From positions 248,001-312,000 of the forward strand of contig NZ_FUYM01000001.1 of the NCBI RefSeq assembly GCF_900167915.1: a stretch of DNA of 64,000 nucleotides, written 5' to 3'. This document shows, piece by piece, positions 43,252 through 55,628 of this stretch. A program made the position numbers and the translations under genes. Below the pieces are notes generated by a model. It saw only the letters and a program-made list of their open reading frames with translations, was not told the DNA's origin and searched no databases. Numbering within the stretch: the stretch's first letter is position 1; every line of letters begins with the position of its first letter. Source of the DNA: Rhizorhabdus histidinilytica (lineage in GTDB: Bacteria > Pseudomonadota > Alphaproteobacteria > Sphingomonadales > Sphingomonadaceae).

Positions 43252-45285
43252 ATGGCGGACTTCCTGCTCGAACTCCTCTCCGAGGAAATCCCCGCGCGGA
43301 TGCAGGAGAAGGCGTCGGCCGACCTCGCCCGCCTGTTCACAGAGGAACTGGCCAAGGCGGGGCTCAAGCCCGACCGCATCACCTCCTACGTCACGCCGCG
43401 CCGCCTTGCGCTCATCGCGCACGGCCTGCCGATCGAGACGGCGGCGGTGTCGGAAGAGCTGAAGGGACCCAAGACCTCCGCGCCGCCGCAGGCGCTCGAA
43501 GGCTTCCTGCGCAAGACCGGCCTCGTCCGCGAGCAGCTCGTCGAGCGCGACGGCACGCTGTTCGCGGTGATCGAGAGGCCGGGCCGCGCGACCGCCAAGG
43601 TGCTGGCCGAGGCGATCCCCACGATCGTCCGCGGCTTCCCCTGGCCCAAGTCGATGCGATGGGGCACCGCCTCGCTGTCGACCGCCGCGCTGCGCTGGGT
43701 CCGTCCGCTCCAGGGCATCGTCGCGCTGCTCGGCGAGGATATCGTGCCGTTCGAGATCGACGGCGTGACGAGCGGCGCGGCCACGGTCGGCCACCGCTTC
43801 CACCATCCCGGCATCATCACCATCGGCAGCGCCGCCGACTATGCCGAGAAGCTGCGCGCCTGCCACGTCATCGTCGACCATGCCGAGCGCCGCGGCATCA
43901 TCCGCGCCCGCGCCGCCGAGCTGGCCGCCGAACAGGGCATGACGGTCATCCCCGACGAGGGGCTCGTCGCCGAGAATGCCGGCCTCACCGAATGGCCGGT
44001 GCCGCTGCTTGGCCGCTTCGATCCGGCCTTCCTGGAGGTCCCGCGCGAGGTGATCCAGCTCACTCTGCGCACCAACCAGAAATATTTCGTGCTCAACGAC
44101 GCCGAGGGCAAGCTCGCCCCGGCCTTCATCTGCACTGCCAATATCAGCGCCAGGGACGGCGGCGCGGCGATCGTCGCCGGCAACGGCAAGGTGCTGGCGG
44201 CGCGGCTGTCGGACGCGAAATTCTTCTGGGAGCAGGACCTCAAGGCGCCGCTCGACGACTATCTGCCCAAGCTGGAGGCGATGCTCTTCTACGAGGGCAT
44301 GGGCACGCTGCGCGAAAAGGCCGATCGCATCGCCGCGCTCGCCGCGTGGATCGCCAAGGCCTACTTCCCCGAGCGCGATCCGGAGACGGCGCGCCGCGCG
44401 GGCCTGCTGGCGAAGGCGGATCTCGCTACCGCGATGGTCGGCGAATTCCCCGAGCTGCAAGGAATCATGGGCGGCTATTATGCCGAGCAGCGCGGCGAGA
44501 AGCCGGGCACCGTCTCCGCGCTCAAGCAGCAATATGTCGCGGCGGTTGAGGGCTGCATTCCGGCCTGCGTGGCGCTCGCCGACCGCATCGACACGCTCGC
44601 CGCCTTCTTCGCCCGCGGGATCAAGCCGACCGGTTCGAAGGACCCCTTCGCGCTGCGCCGTGCCGCGCTGCAGACGATCCAGACGATCCTCGTCAACGGC
44701 ACCCGTATGAACCTGCTCGCTACGATCGAGCAGGCTAAGACGGGGCTCGGCGCGGATGGGCTCAACACCGCGGAACTGCTCGACTTCTTTGCCGACCGTC
44801 TCAAGGTCCAGCAACGCGAGGCGGGCGTCCGCCACGACCTGATCGACGCGGTGTTCGCGCTGGGCGGGGAGGACGATCTCGTCCGCCTGCTGGCGCGGGT
44901 GAAGGCGCTGCAGGCGTTCGTCGAGACCGAGGACGGCGCGAATCTGCTCGCCGGTTACAAGCGTGCGGCCAATATCCTCAAGAAGGAGGGCGGGGTGCCC
45001 GAAGGTGCCTCGGCGACGCCCGATTACGAACCGGAAGTCGCGGAATCGGCACTGATCGCCGCGCTCGACGCCGCCGAGCCGAAGGCGGCGGCCGCGGTCG
45101 AAGCGGAGGATTTCGCGGGCGCGATGGCCGCTCTCGCCACGCTGCGCGGGCCGATCGACGCTTTCTTCGATCAGGTCATCGTCAACGATTCTTCGTCATC
45201 GAAAAGAAACACTCGGCTCGCGCTGCTTGAAAAAATCCGTGTTGCGGTGCACAACGTCGCCGACTTCTCGAACATCGAGGGCTGA
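43252..45285 (+). CDS. glyS: glycyl-tRNA synthetase beta subunit
   Basis: A 677-residue tRNA-binding and editing-domain subunit, starting at the ATG at 43252 (MADFLLELLSEEIPARMQ) after GGGAGG; the open frame begins 15 bases earlier. Conserved regions include ETAAVSEELKGPKTSAPP, FPWPKSMRWG, REVIQLTLRTNQKYF and GTLREKADRIAALAAWIA. The C-terminal anticodon-binding domain is complete (KYNT-type ending DFFADRLKVQQRE and later helices). The length is within the family range (about 690). Confidence 0.97.
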   Translation: MADFLLELLSEEIPARMQEKASADLARLFTEELAKAGLKPDRITSYVTPRRLALIAHGLPIETAAVSEELKGPKTSAPPQALEGFLRKTGLVREQLVERDGTLFAVIERPGRATAKVLAEAIPTIVRGFPWPKSMRWGTASLSTAALRWVRPLQGIVALLGEDIVPFEIDGVTSGAATVGHRFHHPGIITIGSAADYAEKLRACHVIVDHAERRGIIRARAAELAAEQGMTVIPDEGLVAENAGLTEWPVPLLGRFDPAFLEVPREVIQLTLRTNQKYFVLNDAEGKLAPAFICTANISARDGGAAIVAGNGKVLAARLSDAKFFWEQDLKAPLDDYLPKLEAMLFYEGMGTLREKADRIAALAAWIAKAYFPERDPETARRAGLLAKADLATAMVGEFPELQGIMGGYYAEQRGEKPGTVSALKQQYVAAVEGCIPACVALADRIDTLAAFFARGIKPTGSKDPFALRRAALQTIQTILVNGTRMNLLATIEQAKTGLGADGLNTAELLDFFADRLKVQQREAGVRHDLIDAVFALGGEDDLVRLLARVKALQAFVETEDGANLLAGYKRAANILKKEGGVPEGASATPDYEPEVAESALIAALDAAEPKAAAAVEAEDFAGAMAALATLRGPIDAFFDQVIVNDSSSSKRNTRLALLEKIRVAVHNVADFSNIEG

Positions 45286-45341
45286 TTCGATTGCCATGCT
45301 CCCTGCCGGGAGCGGGTCGTGATGGGGAGAGTGACGGGCGT

Positions 45342-48011
<2,670 letters not shown>

Positions 48012-48030
48012 GTCGGCCTCTCACCCGTCC

Positions 48031-48118
48031 GTCATCCTGAACTTGTTTCAGGATCCACCGCGCCGCAGGTCGTGTCCGTGCGGATGATGGGTGGATGCTG
48101 AAACAAGTTCAGCATGAC
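48031..48118. repeat. long inverted repeat downstream of ppdK
   Basis: A 29-base arm starting GTCATCCTGAACTTG (48031-48059) pairs with its near-complement (48090-48118), with two mismatches and a ~30-base loop. It resembles another widespread intergenic repeat of sphingomonads and can form a strong hairpin in the ppdK transcript, possibly ending or stabilising it. It is unrelated to the CCGCTCATC repeat. Confidence 0.75.
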
Positions 48119-48175
48119 GTCCGTGGGGGAGGGCAGACGGATGACGACATCGGCCGCTTAGGCTAAGCCCGGCCG

Positions 48176-49339
48176 ATGTCCTCGTCCCTCCGGCCCGCCG
48201 ATCCCGCCCAGCGGCTCCTGTCGATCGACGCGCTGCGTGGGCTTGCCCTGTGCGGCATATTGCTGATCAACATCGTCGACATGGGCGGCCCGATCGCGAT
48301 GGACCGGCCGATGGCCGAGCCGTCGCTGGCCTCGCCGGACTGGCAGCTCTGGGGTTTCTCCCAGCTGTTCATCACCGGCACGATGCGCGGCCTCTTCTCG
48401 ATGCTGTTCGGGGTCGGCCTGCTGCTGTTCCTGGGCGACGACGATCGCGCCGATCGGCCGCGCCTCTATCTGCGCCGGCTGATCCTGCTGCTTTTGTTCG
48501 GCATCGTCGACTCCACCTTCCTGCTCTGGCCGGGCGACATCCTGCTGATCTACGCGCTGGCCGGAATCGTCGCGATGATCCTACACATGCTGACGCCAGC
48601 CCAGCTCGTCTCGGCCGCAGCGGTGATCCTGCTGCTATTATCGGCCTGGGCAGGGCTGGAGGCGCCGTCCTTCCAGCCCGCCGACACCGTCTATTCGGCA
48701 GAGATGCTGGCCCGGGAGGGCGCCGCGCGGCTGGGCGGCTATTGGCAGACCTTCGACTATATGAGCTATGTGAGCTGGAACTGGACGGTCAACGCGCTCA
48801 CCTATCGCTGGATCGGCGATGCGCTCGCCTTCATGCTGGTCGGCATGGCGCTCTACCGGATCGGCCTGTTCGACGGGCGGTTCGAGGAGCGCCGGCTGCG
48901 GCGGATGGTGCGGATCGGCTATTCGGTCGGGCTGGCGCTGCGCCTGCTCCACGCGGTGCTGGTCTTCCACAATGACGGCGCGCCGATGGTGGTCAGCGGC
49001 ATCGTCGACCAGCCGGGGCGGCTGGCGATGACGATCGGCCATGCGGGCCTGTTCCTGCTGCTGTGGCGCAAGCGGGCCTGGCCGCGCCTGATGAGCGGTC
49101 TCGCGCGGATGGGGCGGATGGCGCTGACGCTCTATCTCGGCCAGAGCCTGATCGCGGCGTGGATATTCTCGGGCTTCGGACTGGGCCTGTGGAACCGGCT
49201 CTCCTGGCCGGCACTGTGGCTGGTCGCCTTCGCAATCCTCGCGGTCCAGGCGCTGTTCGCGGCGTTCTGGTTCCGGGCGTTCCGCTACGGCCCTATGGAA
49301 TGGCTCTGGCGCTGGGGAACCTACGGCCAGCGGCCGTAA
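48176..49339 (+). CDS. DUF418 domain membrane protein
   Basis: The product has 387 residues and about ten hydrophobic segments. The start motif is RLLSIDALRGLALCGILLIN, the typical DUF418/acyltransferase-like heading, followed by MRGLFSMLFGVGLLLFLG, and the DUF418 domain at the C-terminus (MALTLYLGQSLIAAWIF and PMEWLWR). Similar proteins are thought to be permeases or acyltransferases; function unknown. The start has no clear ribosome binding site and lies downstream of the ppdK hairpin. Confidence 0.87.
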   Translation: MSSSLRPADPAQRLLSIDALRGLALCGILLINIVDMGGPIAMDRPMAEPSLASPDWQLWGFSQLFITGTMRGLFSMLFGVGLLLFLGDDDRADRPRLYLRRLILLLLFGIVDSTFLLWPGDILLIYALAGIVAMILHMLTPAQLVSAAAVILLLLSAWAGLEAPSFQPADTVYSAEMLAREGAARLGGYWQTFDYMSYVSWNWTVNALTYRWIGDALAFMLVGMALYRIGLFDGRFEERRLRRMVRIGYSVGLALRLLHAVLVFHNDGAPMVVSGIVDQPGRLAMTIGHAGLFLLLWRKRAWPRLMSGLARMGRMALTLYLGQSLIAAWIFSGFGLGLWNRLSWPALWLVAFAILAVQALFAAFWFRAFRYGPMEWLWRWGTYGQRP

Positions 49340-49454
49340 AGCCACTCGAAATTCGGGAGCATCGCGCCCGCAAGGCCGAACGGCCGCTCGAGCTTATGCG
49401 AGGAAAGCCAAGGCGGATGGAAGTCCGCCGCCCGGCGCCTGAGGGTCAGGCAAA

Positions 49455-50027
49455 TTACGCGAACCGCCGCGCATGTTCGTCGAACTCGCCCTTGCGCAGG
49501 ATCTCGGCCTGCTCGCGCCAGCGCTCGTCGGCGATCGCGCCGGGGGCAAGGCCCATGCGGCCTTCGAGCTCGGCTTCCTCGCTCGGGCTCAGAGCGATGA
49601 TGTCTGCATAGCGATGAATGCCAAGCTCGTTGAGCCTGATTTCCCCGCCGCGCCCGACGCCGAAGATGCGGGCGAGATCGTCGCGTTGGCCCGAGGCCGC
49701 GGCGGCGATCGCCCCGGCGGTGTCGGCGTTGACCGCCGGGCGGCGCTTCTCCAGCTCGGCGATCCTCTCGCTGGCGGCCGCGGCGCGGGCGGCGTGATGC
49801 TCGCGCTCCCGCTCCAGCTCGACCCGGCGGTCGCGTTCGCCCTCCAATTCGGTCAATTTCGCCGACAGCCGGTCATTCTGCTCCTCCGCCGCGATGCGCA
49901 GCGTGCGTTCCCGCTCGAAATCCGGTTTCCAGCGGCGGTTGCCCGAAAGGGTGAACAGGCCGAACAGCCAGCCGAGGACGAAGACGAGCGCTACGATGAC
50001 CCACTGATTGGTCGTGAACGCGAACAT
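49455..50027 (-). CDS. membrane-anchored coiled-coil protein with C-terminal helix-hairpin-helix-like domain
   Basis: The protein has 190 residues. One membrane helix (about residues 9-27), a long charged coiled coil (about 40-95), then a globular C-terminal domain DDLARIFGVGRGGEIRLNEL, followed by GIHRYADIIALSPSE. This is the HhH pattern seen in proteins next to ribosomal protein L21 and NuoE tails (the DDL-x-x-I-x-GVG consensus). It may bind DNA or another protein at the membrane. It sits at the end of the pilus operon but is separated by a 102-base gap, so a link is not established. Confidence 0.7.
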   Translation of the reverse strand: MFAFTTNQWVIVALVFVLGWLFGLFTLSGNRRWKPDFERERTLRIAAEEQNDRLSAKLTELEGERDRRVELEREREHHAARAAAASERIAELEKRRPAVNADTAGAIAAAASGQRDDLARIFGVGRGGEIRLNELGIHRYADIIALSPSEEAELEGRMGLAPGAIADERWREQAEILRKGEFDEHARRFA

Positions 50028-50129
50028 GTAATGAAGCCTCCCTTTATACTGGAGGCTAAAACCGTTTCGTGGCGTTTACGTTCCGCGTCGAAGAGGCGAG
50101 GGGCGCCGTTCAGGCGGGCTCCGCCGGCC

Positions 50130-51122
50130 TCAATGAATAACGTTGTCGCGGATGGAGCAGGCGGCCGGGCCGAGGATGACGATGAACAGCACCGGCAGGA
50201 TGAACATGATCAGCGGCACCGTCATGATCGCCGGCAGCCGCGCGGCTTTCTCCTCGGCACGCATCATCCGCTCGTGGCGGAACTCCGCCGACAATACGCG
50301 GAGCGCCGCGGCGAGCGGGGTGCCATATTTCTCGGTCTGGATCATCGTCGTGACGACGCCCCGGATCGAATCGAGGTTTACGCGCTGCGCGAGATTCTCG
50401 AACGCCTGGCGCCGATCGGTGAGGAAACCCAGCTCGATCGCGGTCAGTGCGAACTCGTCGCCCAACTCCGGATAGGCCTTTGACAACTCACGCGCGACCC
50501 GGTTGAACGCGAGGTCGACCGACAGGCCGGCCTCGGCACAGATCACGAGCAGGTCGAGCGCATCGGGCAGCGCCTTGCGGATCGCCTGTTGCCGCTTGGT
50601 GATCAGGTTCTTCACATAGACATCGGGTGCCTTGTAGCTGGCGATCAGCGCACCCGCGACGATCATATATTGCTTGAAGGCGCTCGCCTCCGGGAACCAG
50701 TGGAGCAGGTAGACGCCGACCGCCGCCGTCCCGCCGATCATGATCGGGGACACCAGCCGGAAGAAGATCACCGTGATCGCGGCGTCCTTCGAACGGATGC
50801 CGGCGCGGGTCAGGCTCAGCGAGGCGGCCTTGAGCTGCGAATCCTGCAGCATCTTCATGCTGCCGAGAATCGCCTTCATCCGGTCGACCGAGATGCTGGC
50901 CTTCTTCTCCATCTTCTGGCGGCGGCGGGTCTTGGACGCGGCGACGCCGGCCTTGAGTTGCTCGCGCCGGTCGTTGAGCGCGCGTACACGCCGCGCCATC
51001 GGATCACGGGCGAGGGACTTCACCAGGCTGTGGCCGACCACCAGCATGACGATCGCCGTCGCCAGCGCGATGCCGATCGACAACAGCGTATCGAAGAATT
51101 GCGGGGTGGCGGCGTGCTGCAT
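50130..51122 (-). CDS. tadC: type II secretion system F / TadC-like inner-membrane pilus protein
   Basis: A 330-residue platform protein. TadC features: AEAGLSVDLAFNRVARELSK and DEFALTAIELGFLTDRRQAF, and membrane helices near residues 15-35, 124-144 and 300-325. It forms the inner-membrane core of the Tad (Flp) pilus machine with TadB. It lies seven bases after tadB. The operon lacks the CpaF ATPase that normally precedes tadB. Confidence 0.92.
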   Translation of the reverse strand: MQHAATPQFFDTLLSIGIALATAIVMLVVGHSLVKSLARDPMARRVRALNDRREQLKAGVAASKTRRRQKMEKKASISVDRMKAILGSMKMLQDSQLKAASLSLTRAGIRSKDAAITVIFFRLVSPIMIGGTAAVGVYLLHWFPEASAFKQYMIVAGALIASYKAPDVYVKNLITKRQQAIRKALPDALDLLVICAEAGLSVDLAFNRVARELSKAYPELGDEFALTAIELGFLTDRRQAFENLAQRVNLDSIRGVVTTMIQTEKYGTPLAAALRVLSAEFRHERMMRAEEKAARLPAIMTVPLIMFILPVLFIVILGPAACSIRDNVIH

Positions 51123-51129
51123 CGCGACC

Positions 51130-52104
51130 TCAAATCTCGAAATTGATCATCTGGCGCATGATGTAGGCGCCGATCGACATCCAGATCAGCCCGCCCATGC
51201 CCGCGATCATCAGCCGCTGGTCGGCGAAGAAGCCGGCCATGTAGGTCGGGCTGATGAAGCTGATCAGCCCGAACACGACGAAGGGCAGCACGCCGATGAT
51301 ATAGGCCGACGCCTTGGATTCAGACGACATGGCCGAAATCTTGAGCTTCATCTGCATGCGCTTGCGCAGCACGTCGGCGAGGTTGCCGAGCGTCTCGGCC
51401 AGGTTGCCGCCGGTCTCGCGCTGGATCGCCAGGGTGATCACGAAGAACTGGAACTCGGCGGTGCCCAGCCGGTCGGCCGTCTCCTGCAACGCGCCCTCCA
51501 GCGTGCGGCCGATCCGCATGCGATCGCTGACCGCCTGGAATTCGCTGCCGACCGGACCCTCGATCTCGGAGGCTACCGCGCCCATCGTCTCGGCGATCGG
51601 CAGGCCTGCGCGCAGGCCGCGTACCAGCAGCTCGATCGCGTCGGGAAAGCGCGTGACGAACTGCGCGATCCGTCGCTTGGCGAGGATGTTCAGCACCAGC
51701 CGTGGCAGGCCGAGCCCCGCAGCGGTCGCGACGATCATCGCCATCCACAGCGGCAGGCCGAGCAGGACGAACAGCAGCAGCGGCACCGCGAAGGCAACCC
51801 CCGATCCCATATAATATTGCTGGACGGTCCATTTCTTGCCGGCCGCCTCGATCTGGCGATGGACGTCGGCCGGGTCGGGCAGGAAGCGGTTGAGCAGCGT
51901 CTTTTCGCGGCGGACCACTGTCGCGCGACTGGCGAGCAGCTTGCGGACCTGTTCGTTGACGCCGGGCTCGCCGTTGACGTTGTAGCGGCCCCGCACCGTC
52001 GACAGCCGGCGCGCGAAGGCGCGCTGCGCGGGCGGCCGCGCCACCACGAAGATGAAGACGGGCACGACCGTGGCCATGACCATCAGGAAGAGCATCGTCA
52101 GCAT
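51130..52104 (-). CDS. tadB: TadB-like inner-membrane pilus protein
   Basis: A 324-residue protein with the T2SSF fold: RFPDAIELLVRGLRAGLPIA, then FFVITLAIQRETGGNLAETL, and C-terminal membrane helices. It is the partner of TadC in the Tad pilus platform. It follows cpaE directly after 22 bases, where cpaF (TadA) is normally found; no space remains for that gene. Confidence 0.93.
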   Translation of the reverse strand: MLTMLFLMVMATVVPVFIFVVARPPAQRAFARRLSTVRGRYNVNGEPGVNEQVRKLLASRATVVRREKTLLNRFLPDPADVHRQIEAAGKKWTVQQYYMGSGVAFAVPLLLFVLLGLPLWMAMIVATAAGLGLPRLVLNILAKRRIAQFVTRFPDAIELLVRGLRAGLPIAETMGAVASEIEGPVGSEFQAVSDRMRIGRTLEGALQETADRLGTAEFQFFVITLAIQRETGGNLAETLGNLADVLRKRMQMKLKISAMSSESKASAYIIGVLPFVVFGLISFISPTYMAGFFADQRLMIAGMGGLIWMSIGAYIMRQMINFEI

Positions 52105-52126
52105 GTGGCGGACACGCTCCCGCCCG

Positions 52127-53395
52127 TCACTTCTTCGCGATCTTGGGTTTGGGCGCGAAGATCGCGGCCAATTCGTCGATCAGCGATCCCTTGCCCTTCT
52201 TCGCGTCGCGATCGGGATCGTCGCTGGCGAGCGACAGCAGCTTGTCGGCGATCTGCGCCAGGCCCTGGCCGAGCTTGGAGCTCTTGCCCGCCTCGGCGAT
52301 CGGCTTGCCCAGCTTGGCGGCGTTGACCGCCTGCTTGTGGTCATAGGGCAGGACGAAGTCGATCTCGCGCTCGATCGAATTCTCGAAATCCTTGCGGCTG
52401 ATCTCGGTCAGGCTCGGATGGACGCGGTTGGCGACGACCAGCACGCCGGCCTGCGGCGCGTTGTTCTTGAGCCAGGCGAGGATGCGGATCGTGTCGCGGG
52501 TCGCGGCGAGGGTCAGGTCGACCACCAGCACCACCGACTGCACTTCGTGGAACAGGTGGGGATGCTGGACCATCATCGTGCGCGGCACGTCGACGATCGT
52601 GCATTCGAACGCGCCCTTCATCTCTTCCTGGAGCTGGAAATAGGCGCCGCCGTCGGTGATGATCGGATGGTTGATCGGCGCCTCGGCCGACAGCACCGAC
52701 AGCTTCTCGTTCGCCTTCACCAGCGCGCGTTCGAGGAACAGGCCGTCGATGCGCGCGGGGTTGTCGATCGCGTCGGTCAGGCCGCGGCCGGGCTCGAGGT
52801 CGAGCGACAGCGCGCCGGTGCCGAAATGGACATCGAGGTCGAGCAGAGCGGTCGTATGGCCGCCGCTCTCGCCCATCAGCCATGCGATCGAGCTCGCCAC
52901 CGTCGAGGCACCGACCCCGCCACGCGCGCCGACGACGGCGGTCATGATGTGGATGCTGTCCTCGGCCGCGACGCCGTGGCGCGGACCCATCAGCATCATC
53001 TGCGCCTGGGCCAGCGAGTCGCGGATCTGGTCGGCGGTGAAGGGCTTGAGCAGATAGTCCTGGATGCCGCTGTTGAGCAGTTCGCGATAGAGGCGGACGT
53101 CGTTGGCGGTGCCGGCCGAGATCACGATCGTGCCCGGCTCGCACACCTCGGCGAGCGCGTTGACGTCGCCGAGCGGATCGGTCGATTCGCTCAGGTCGAC
53201 GAACAATATGGTCGGGCTGGCCGAGACCGACAATGACTGGATCGCCGCGCGCAGCCCGCCCTTGTTGACGGATTCCGGCGCCCAGCCCAGCTCGAAGACG
53301 AGCGGCTTGAGCAGTTCGGAACTGACGTCGTCGGTGACGAAGGCGGCGAACGGGTTGCGCGTCTGCTGCTGCTTCGCGTTGAAGGGCGCGTTCAT
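52127..53395 (-). CDS. cpaE: CpaE/TadZ-like pilus localisation ATPase
   Basis: A 422-residue protein. The start at 53395 (MNAPFNAKQQQTRN) overlaps the cpaD stop. An N-terminal receiver-like domain (about 30-150, without an obvious phospho-Asp set) is followed by a MinD/ParA-like domain with an atypical Walker A, VVGARGGVGASTVASSIAW: both Lys of the deviant motif are replaced (Arg and Ala), as reported for TadZ proteins. Walker-type ALLDLDVHFGTGALSLD follows. Known role: positions the Tad machinery at the pole. Confidence 0.92.
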   Translation of the reverse strand: MNAPFNAKQQQTRNPFAAFVTDDVSSELLKPLVFELGWAPESVNKGGLRAAIQSLSVSASPTILFVDLSESTDPLGDVNALAEVCEPGTIVISAGTANDVRLYRELLNSGIQDYLLKPFTADQIRDSLAQAQMMLMGPRHGVAAEDSIHIMTAVVGARGGVGASTVASSIAWLMGESGGHTTALLDLDVHFGTGALSLDLEPGRGLTDAIDNPARIDGLFLERALVKANEKLSVLSAEAPINHPIITDGGAYFQLQEEMKGAFECTIVDVPRTMMVQHPHLFHEVQSVVLVVDLTLAATRDTIRILAWLKNNAPQAGVLVVANRVHPSLTEISRKDFENSIEREIDFVLPYDHKQAVNAAKLGKPIAEAGKSSKLGQGLAQIADKLLSLASDDPDRDAKKGKGSLIDELAAIFAPKPKIAKK

Positions 53396-54027
53396 CAGTT
53401 GCCTCCCTTCGTCGATTCGATCTTGAGCCCGCTGCTCGACGTCGGCTCGGTGTTGCGCCAGACACGGATCGCCTTGGTCGCGGTGTCGGCGTTCGATCCG
53501 CGCGCGGCCTGGCCCTTCACCAGGTCTTCGGGATTGGCGACCATCGCCGCGAGGGTCGAGTTGATCGCGCAGCCATAGTTGGACGAGGCGGCGGCGGTGA
53601 AATTGGGCTGCGACCACTGGCTGTAATCGGGACAGCCCGGCACGCTCGCGGTCGACCGGCTGACGACGATGCGGGCATGGCCCGGCGCGATCGCGCCTTC
53701 GGTGACCGGCGCGGCATTGCCGACGAACAGGCCGTAGCGGCCGGCGATCTCGGCGATGTCGCGGTTCGATCCGGTGCTGCCCGCGCTCGTGTCGATGGCG
53801 ATGCGGTCGCCATAGCCGAGGCCGATCGCGTCGAACCACTGGCCGACCCGGTCGCGCGCGGCGGGATCGAGGCCGTCGGCGGGCACGTCGAGCACATAGT
53901 CGCTGCGCTGCACGACCGGCTGATGGACCGATTCGACGCCGCGATTGTAGCGATCGGCCCAGGCCGGCGTCGCGGCGATGGCGATCGCGGCGATCGCGGC
54001 CAGCGGGGAGAAGCGGGGACGATGCAT
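53395..54027 (-). CDS. cpaD: CpaD-like pilus assembly protein
   Basis: A 210-residue periplasmic protein. I chose the ATG at 54027 (signal peptide MHRPRFSPLAAIAAIAIAAT...WA) because GGAGAG precedes it; the longer frame would overlap cpaC. The conserved regions are YVLDVPADGLDPAARDRVGQ, RIVVSRSTASVPGCPDYSQW and SSNYGCAINSTLAAMVANPEDL. The family helps secretin assembly or stability. The stop overlaps cpaE by one base. Confidence 0.9.
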   Translation of the reverse strand: MHRPRFSPLAAIAAIAIAATPAWADRYNRGVESVHQPVVQRSDYVLDVPADGLDPAARDRVGQWFDAIGLGYGDRIAIDTSAGSTGSNRDIAEIAGRYGLFVGNAAPVTEGAIAPGHARIVVSRSTASVPGCPDYSQWSQPNFTAAASSNYGCAINSTLAAMVANPEDLVKGQAARGSNADTATKAIRVWRNTEPTSSSGLKIESTKGGN

Positions 54028-54046
54028 CAGACTCTCCACCGTGCGA

Positions 54047-55627
54047 TCAATTGGGCGAGAAGCCGGCATCGGGAACCGGCGCGGCCTTGTCGGGGATGGT
54101 GCGCGGCGGCGCGGCGGTCGGGGCCGGGCTCTTCTCGCCCGACTTGCCCATGAAGGTCTGGCCGGCGATCAGCCGCTCGCCGTCGGTGGCGGCGCGGAAG
54201 CCGGCGGTCGGCAGGGCGATCTGCTGCGGCGAGACCGGCTTCACCAGATAGGGGGTGACGACGATCATCAGCTCGGTCTCGTTGCGCTTGAACCCGTTCG
54301 ACCGGAACAGCGCGCCCAGGATCGGCAGGTCGCCGAGGAACGGCGCCTTGTCGACATTGCTGTTCTGCGCGTTCGACAGCAGCCCGCCGATCATGAAGGC
54401 CTGGCCCGAGCCGAGCTCGACCGTGGTCTCCGCCCGGCGCGTGGTGATGCCAGGGATGGTGAAGCCGCCGAGGCGGACCGAGCCCGCGTCGGTGAGCTGC
54501 GACACTTCGGGCCGTACCCGGATCGAGATGCGCCCGTCGCCCAGCACCGTCGGGGTGAAGGACAGGCTGACGCCATATTGCTTGAACTCGACCGACACCG
54601 CGCCGAGCCCCTGCGCGAGCGGGATCGGAATCTCGCCGCCGGCCAGGAAGCTCGCGGTCTCGCCCGAGATCGCGGTCAGGTTCGGCTGGGCGAGGGTGGT
54701 GACGAGGCCGTCGGCCTCGGCCAGGTCGATCGCGGCGGCGAGGTCCATGCCCAGGAACTTGCCGGCCAGGCCGAACGAGGTTCCCGATCCGGCGCCCTTG
54801 CCGAGCTTGTCGAAGGTGTAGGAGGTGCCGCCGGCGATGAACTGCCCGGTCGCGGGATTGAACGGCAGCGACAGCGATCCGGCGGGCAGCCCGTAGAGCG
54901 ACGAGGCGTCCAGCTTCGGGAAGGCCGAGGTGTCGAGATTGCCGATCGAGCCGAAATTGCGGCCCTGCGCCACGCCGAACAGGAAGCCGCCCGTGGTGTC
55001 GCGGTTGAGCAGGTTGATGCCGATCGACTTGGCGAATTCGCGGCTGACCTCGGCGATCTTGACGTGCAGGCTGACCTGCAAGGGCACCGCCGACTTGAGC
55101 CGGTTGACGACCTGGGTCTCCTTGCCGACGAACTGCTCGACCAGCTTCTGCGCCTCCTCGACGTCGCTGGGCGAGGCGACGGTGCCGGTCAGCAGGACGA
55201 TGCCGTTCATCGTCGTCGCGGTGATCGCCGCCTCGGGCATCGCCAGCTTCAGCATCGTGTCGACGCTGGTGATGTTGCTGCCGACCCGGACGATCGACGA
55301 CCAGACGACGTTGCCGGCCTTGTCGGTCGCATAGACCGCCGTCTCGCCGGCGCCCTTGCCGAACAGATAGAGCTGCGTCGTCGAGCGGACCTGGACGTCG
55401 GCGATCTTGTCGTCGGCGACGAACAAGTCGCTGATCGGCGCCGACAGCGCGATCATCTGGCCCGATCCGATCGACAGGGTGGTGGTCTCGGTGGGCGTAC
55501 CGATCGTTGCGGTGCGCACGGTCGCCGCGCCGCGCGACGGGCGGACCGCCGCGCTTGCCGTGGCCGGCGTCAGCGCAACCGCCGCGATCAGCGCGCCGCC
55601 GAGGAGCAGGGTGAGGGACGAACGCAT
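54047..55627 (-). CDS. cpaC: CpaC/RcpA-like Tad pilus secretin
   Basis: A 526-residue outer-membrane secretin. Signal peptide at the N-terminus (LTLLLGGALIAAVALTPATA), an N-terminal pilus-type domain and BON-like region (VRSTTQLYLFGKGAGETAV), then the secretin domain with VSVEFKQYGVSLSFTPTVLG and ETTVELGSGQAFMIGGLLSN. It forms the outer-membrane channel for the Flp pilus. It follows cpaB after one base. Confidence 0.95.
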   Translation of the reverse strand: MRSSLTLLLGGALIAAVALTPATASAAVRPSRGAATVRTATIGTPTETTTLSIGSGQMIALSAPISDLFVADDKIADVQVRSTTQLYLFGKGAGETAVYATDKAGNVVWSSIVRVGSNITSVDTMLKLAMPEAAITATTMNGIVLLTGTVASPSDVEEAQKLVEQFVGKETQVVNRLKSAVPLQVSLHVKIAEVSREFAKSIGINLLNRDTTGGFLFGVAQGRNFGSIGNLDTSAFPKLDASSLYGLPAGSLSLPFNPATGQFIAGGTSYTFDKLGKGAGSGTSFGLAGKFLGMDLAAAIDLAEADGLVTTLAQPNLTAISGETASFLAGGEIPIPLAQGLGAVSVEFKQYGVSLSFTPTVLGDGRISIRVRPEVSQLTDAGSVRLGGFTIPGITTRRAETTVELGSGQAFMIGGLLSNAQNSNVDKAPFLGDLPILGALFRSNGFKRNETELMIVVTPYLVKPVSPQQIALPTAGFRAATDGERLIAGQTFMGKSGEKSPAPTAAPPRTIPDKAAPVPDAGFSPN

Positions 55628-55628
55628 C

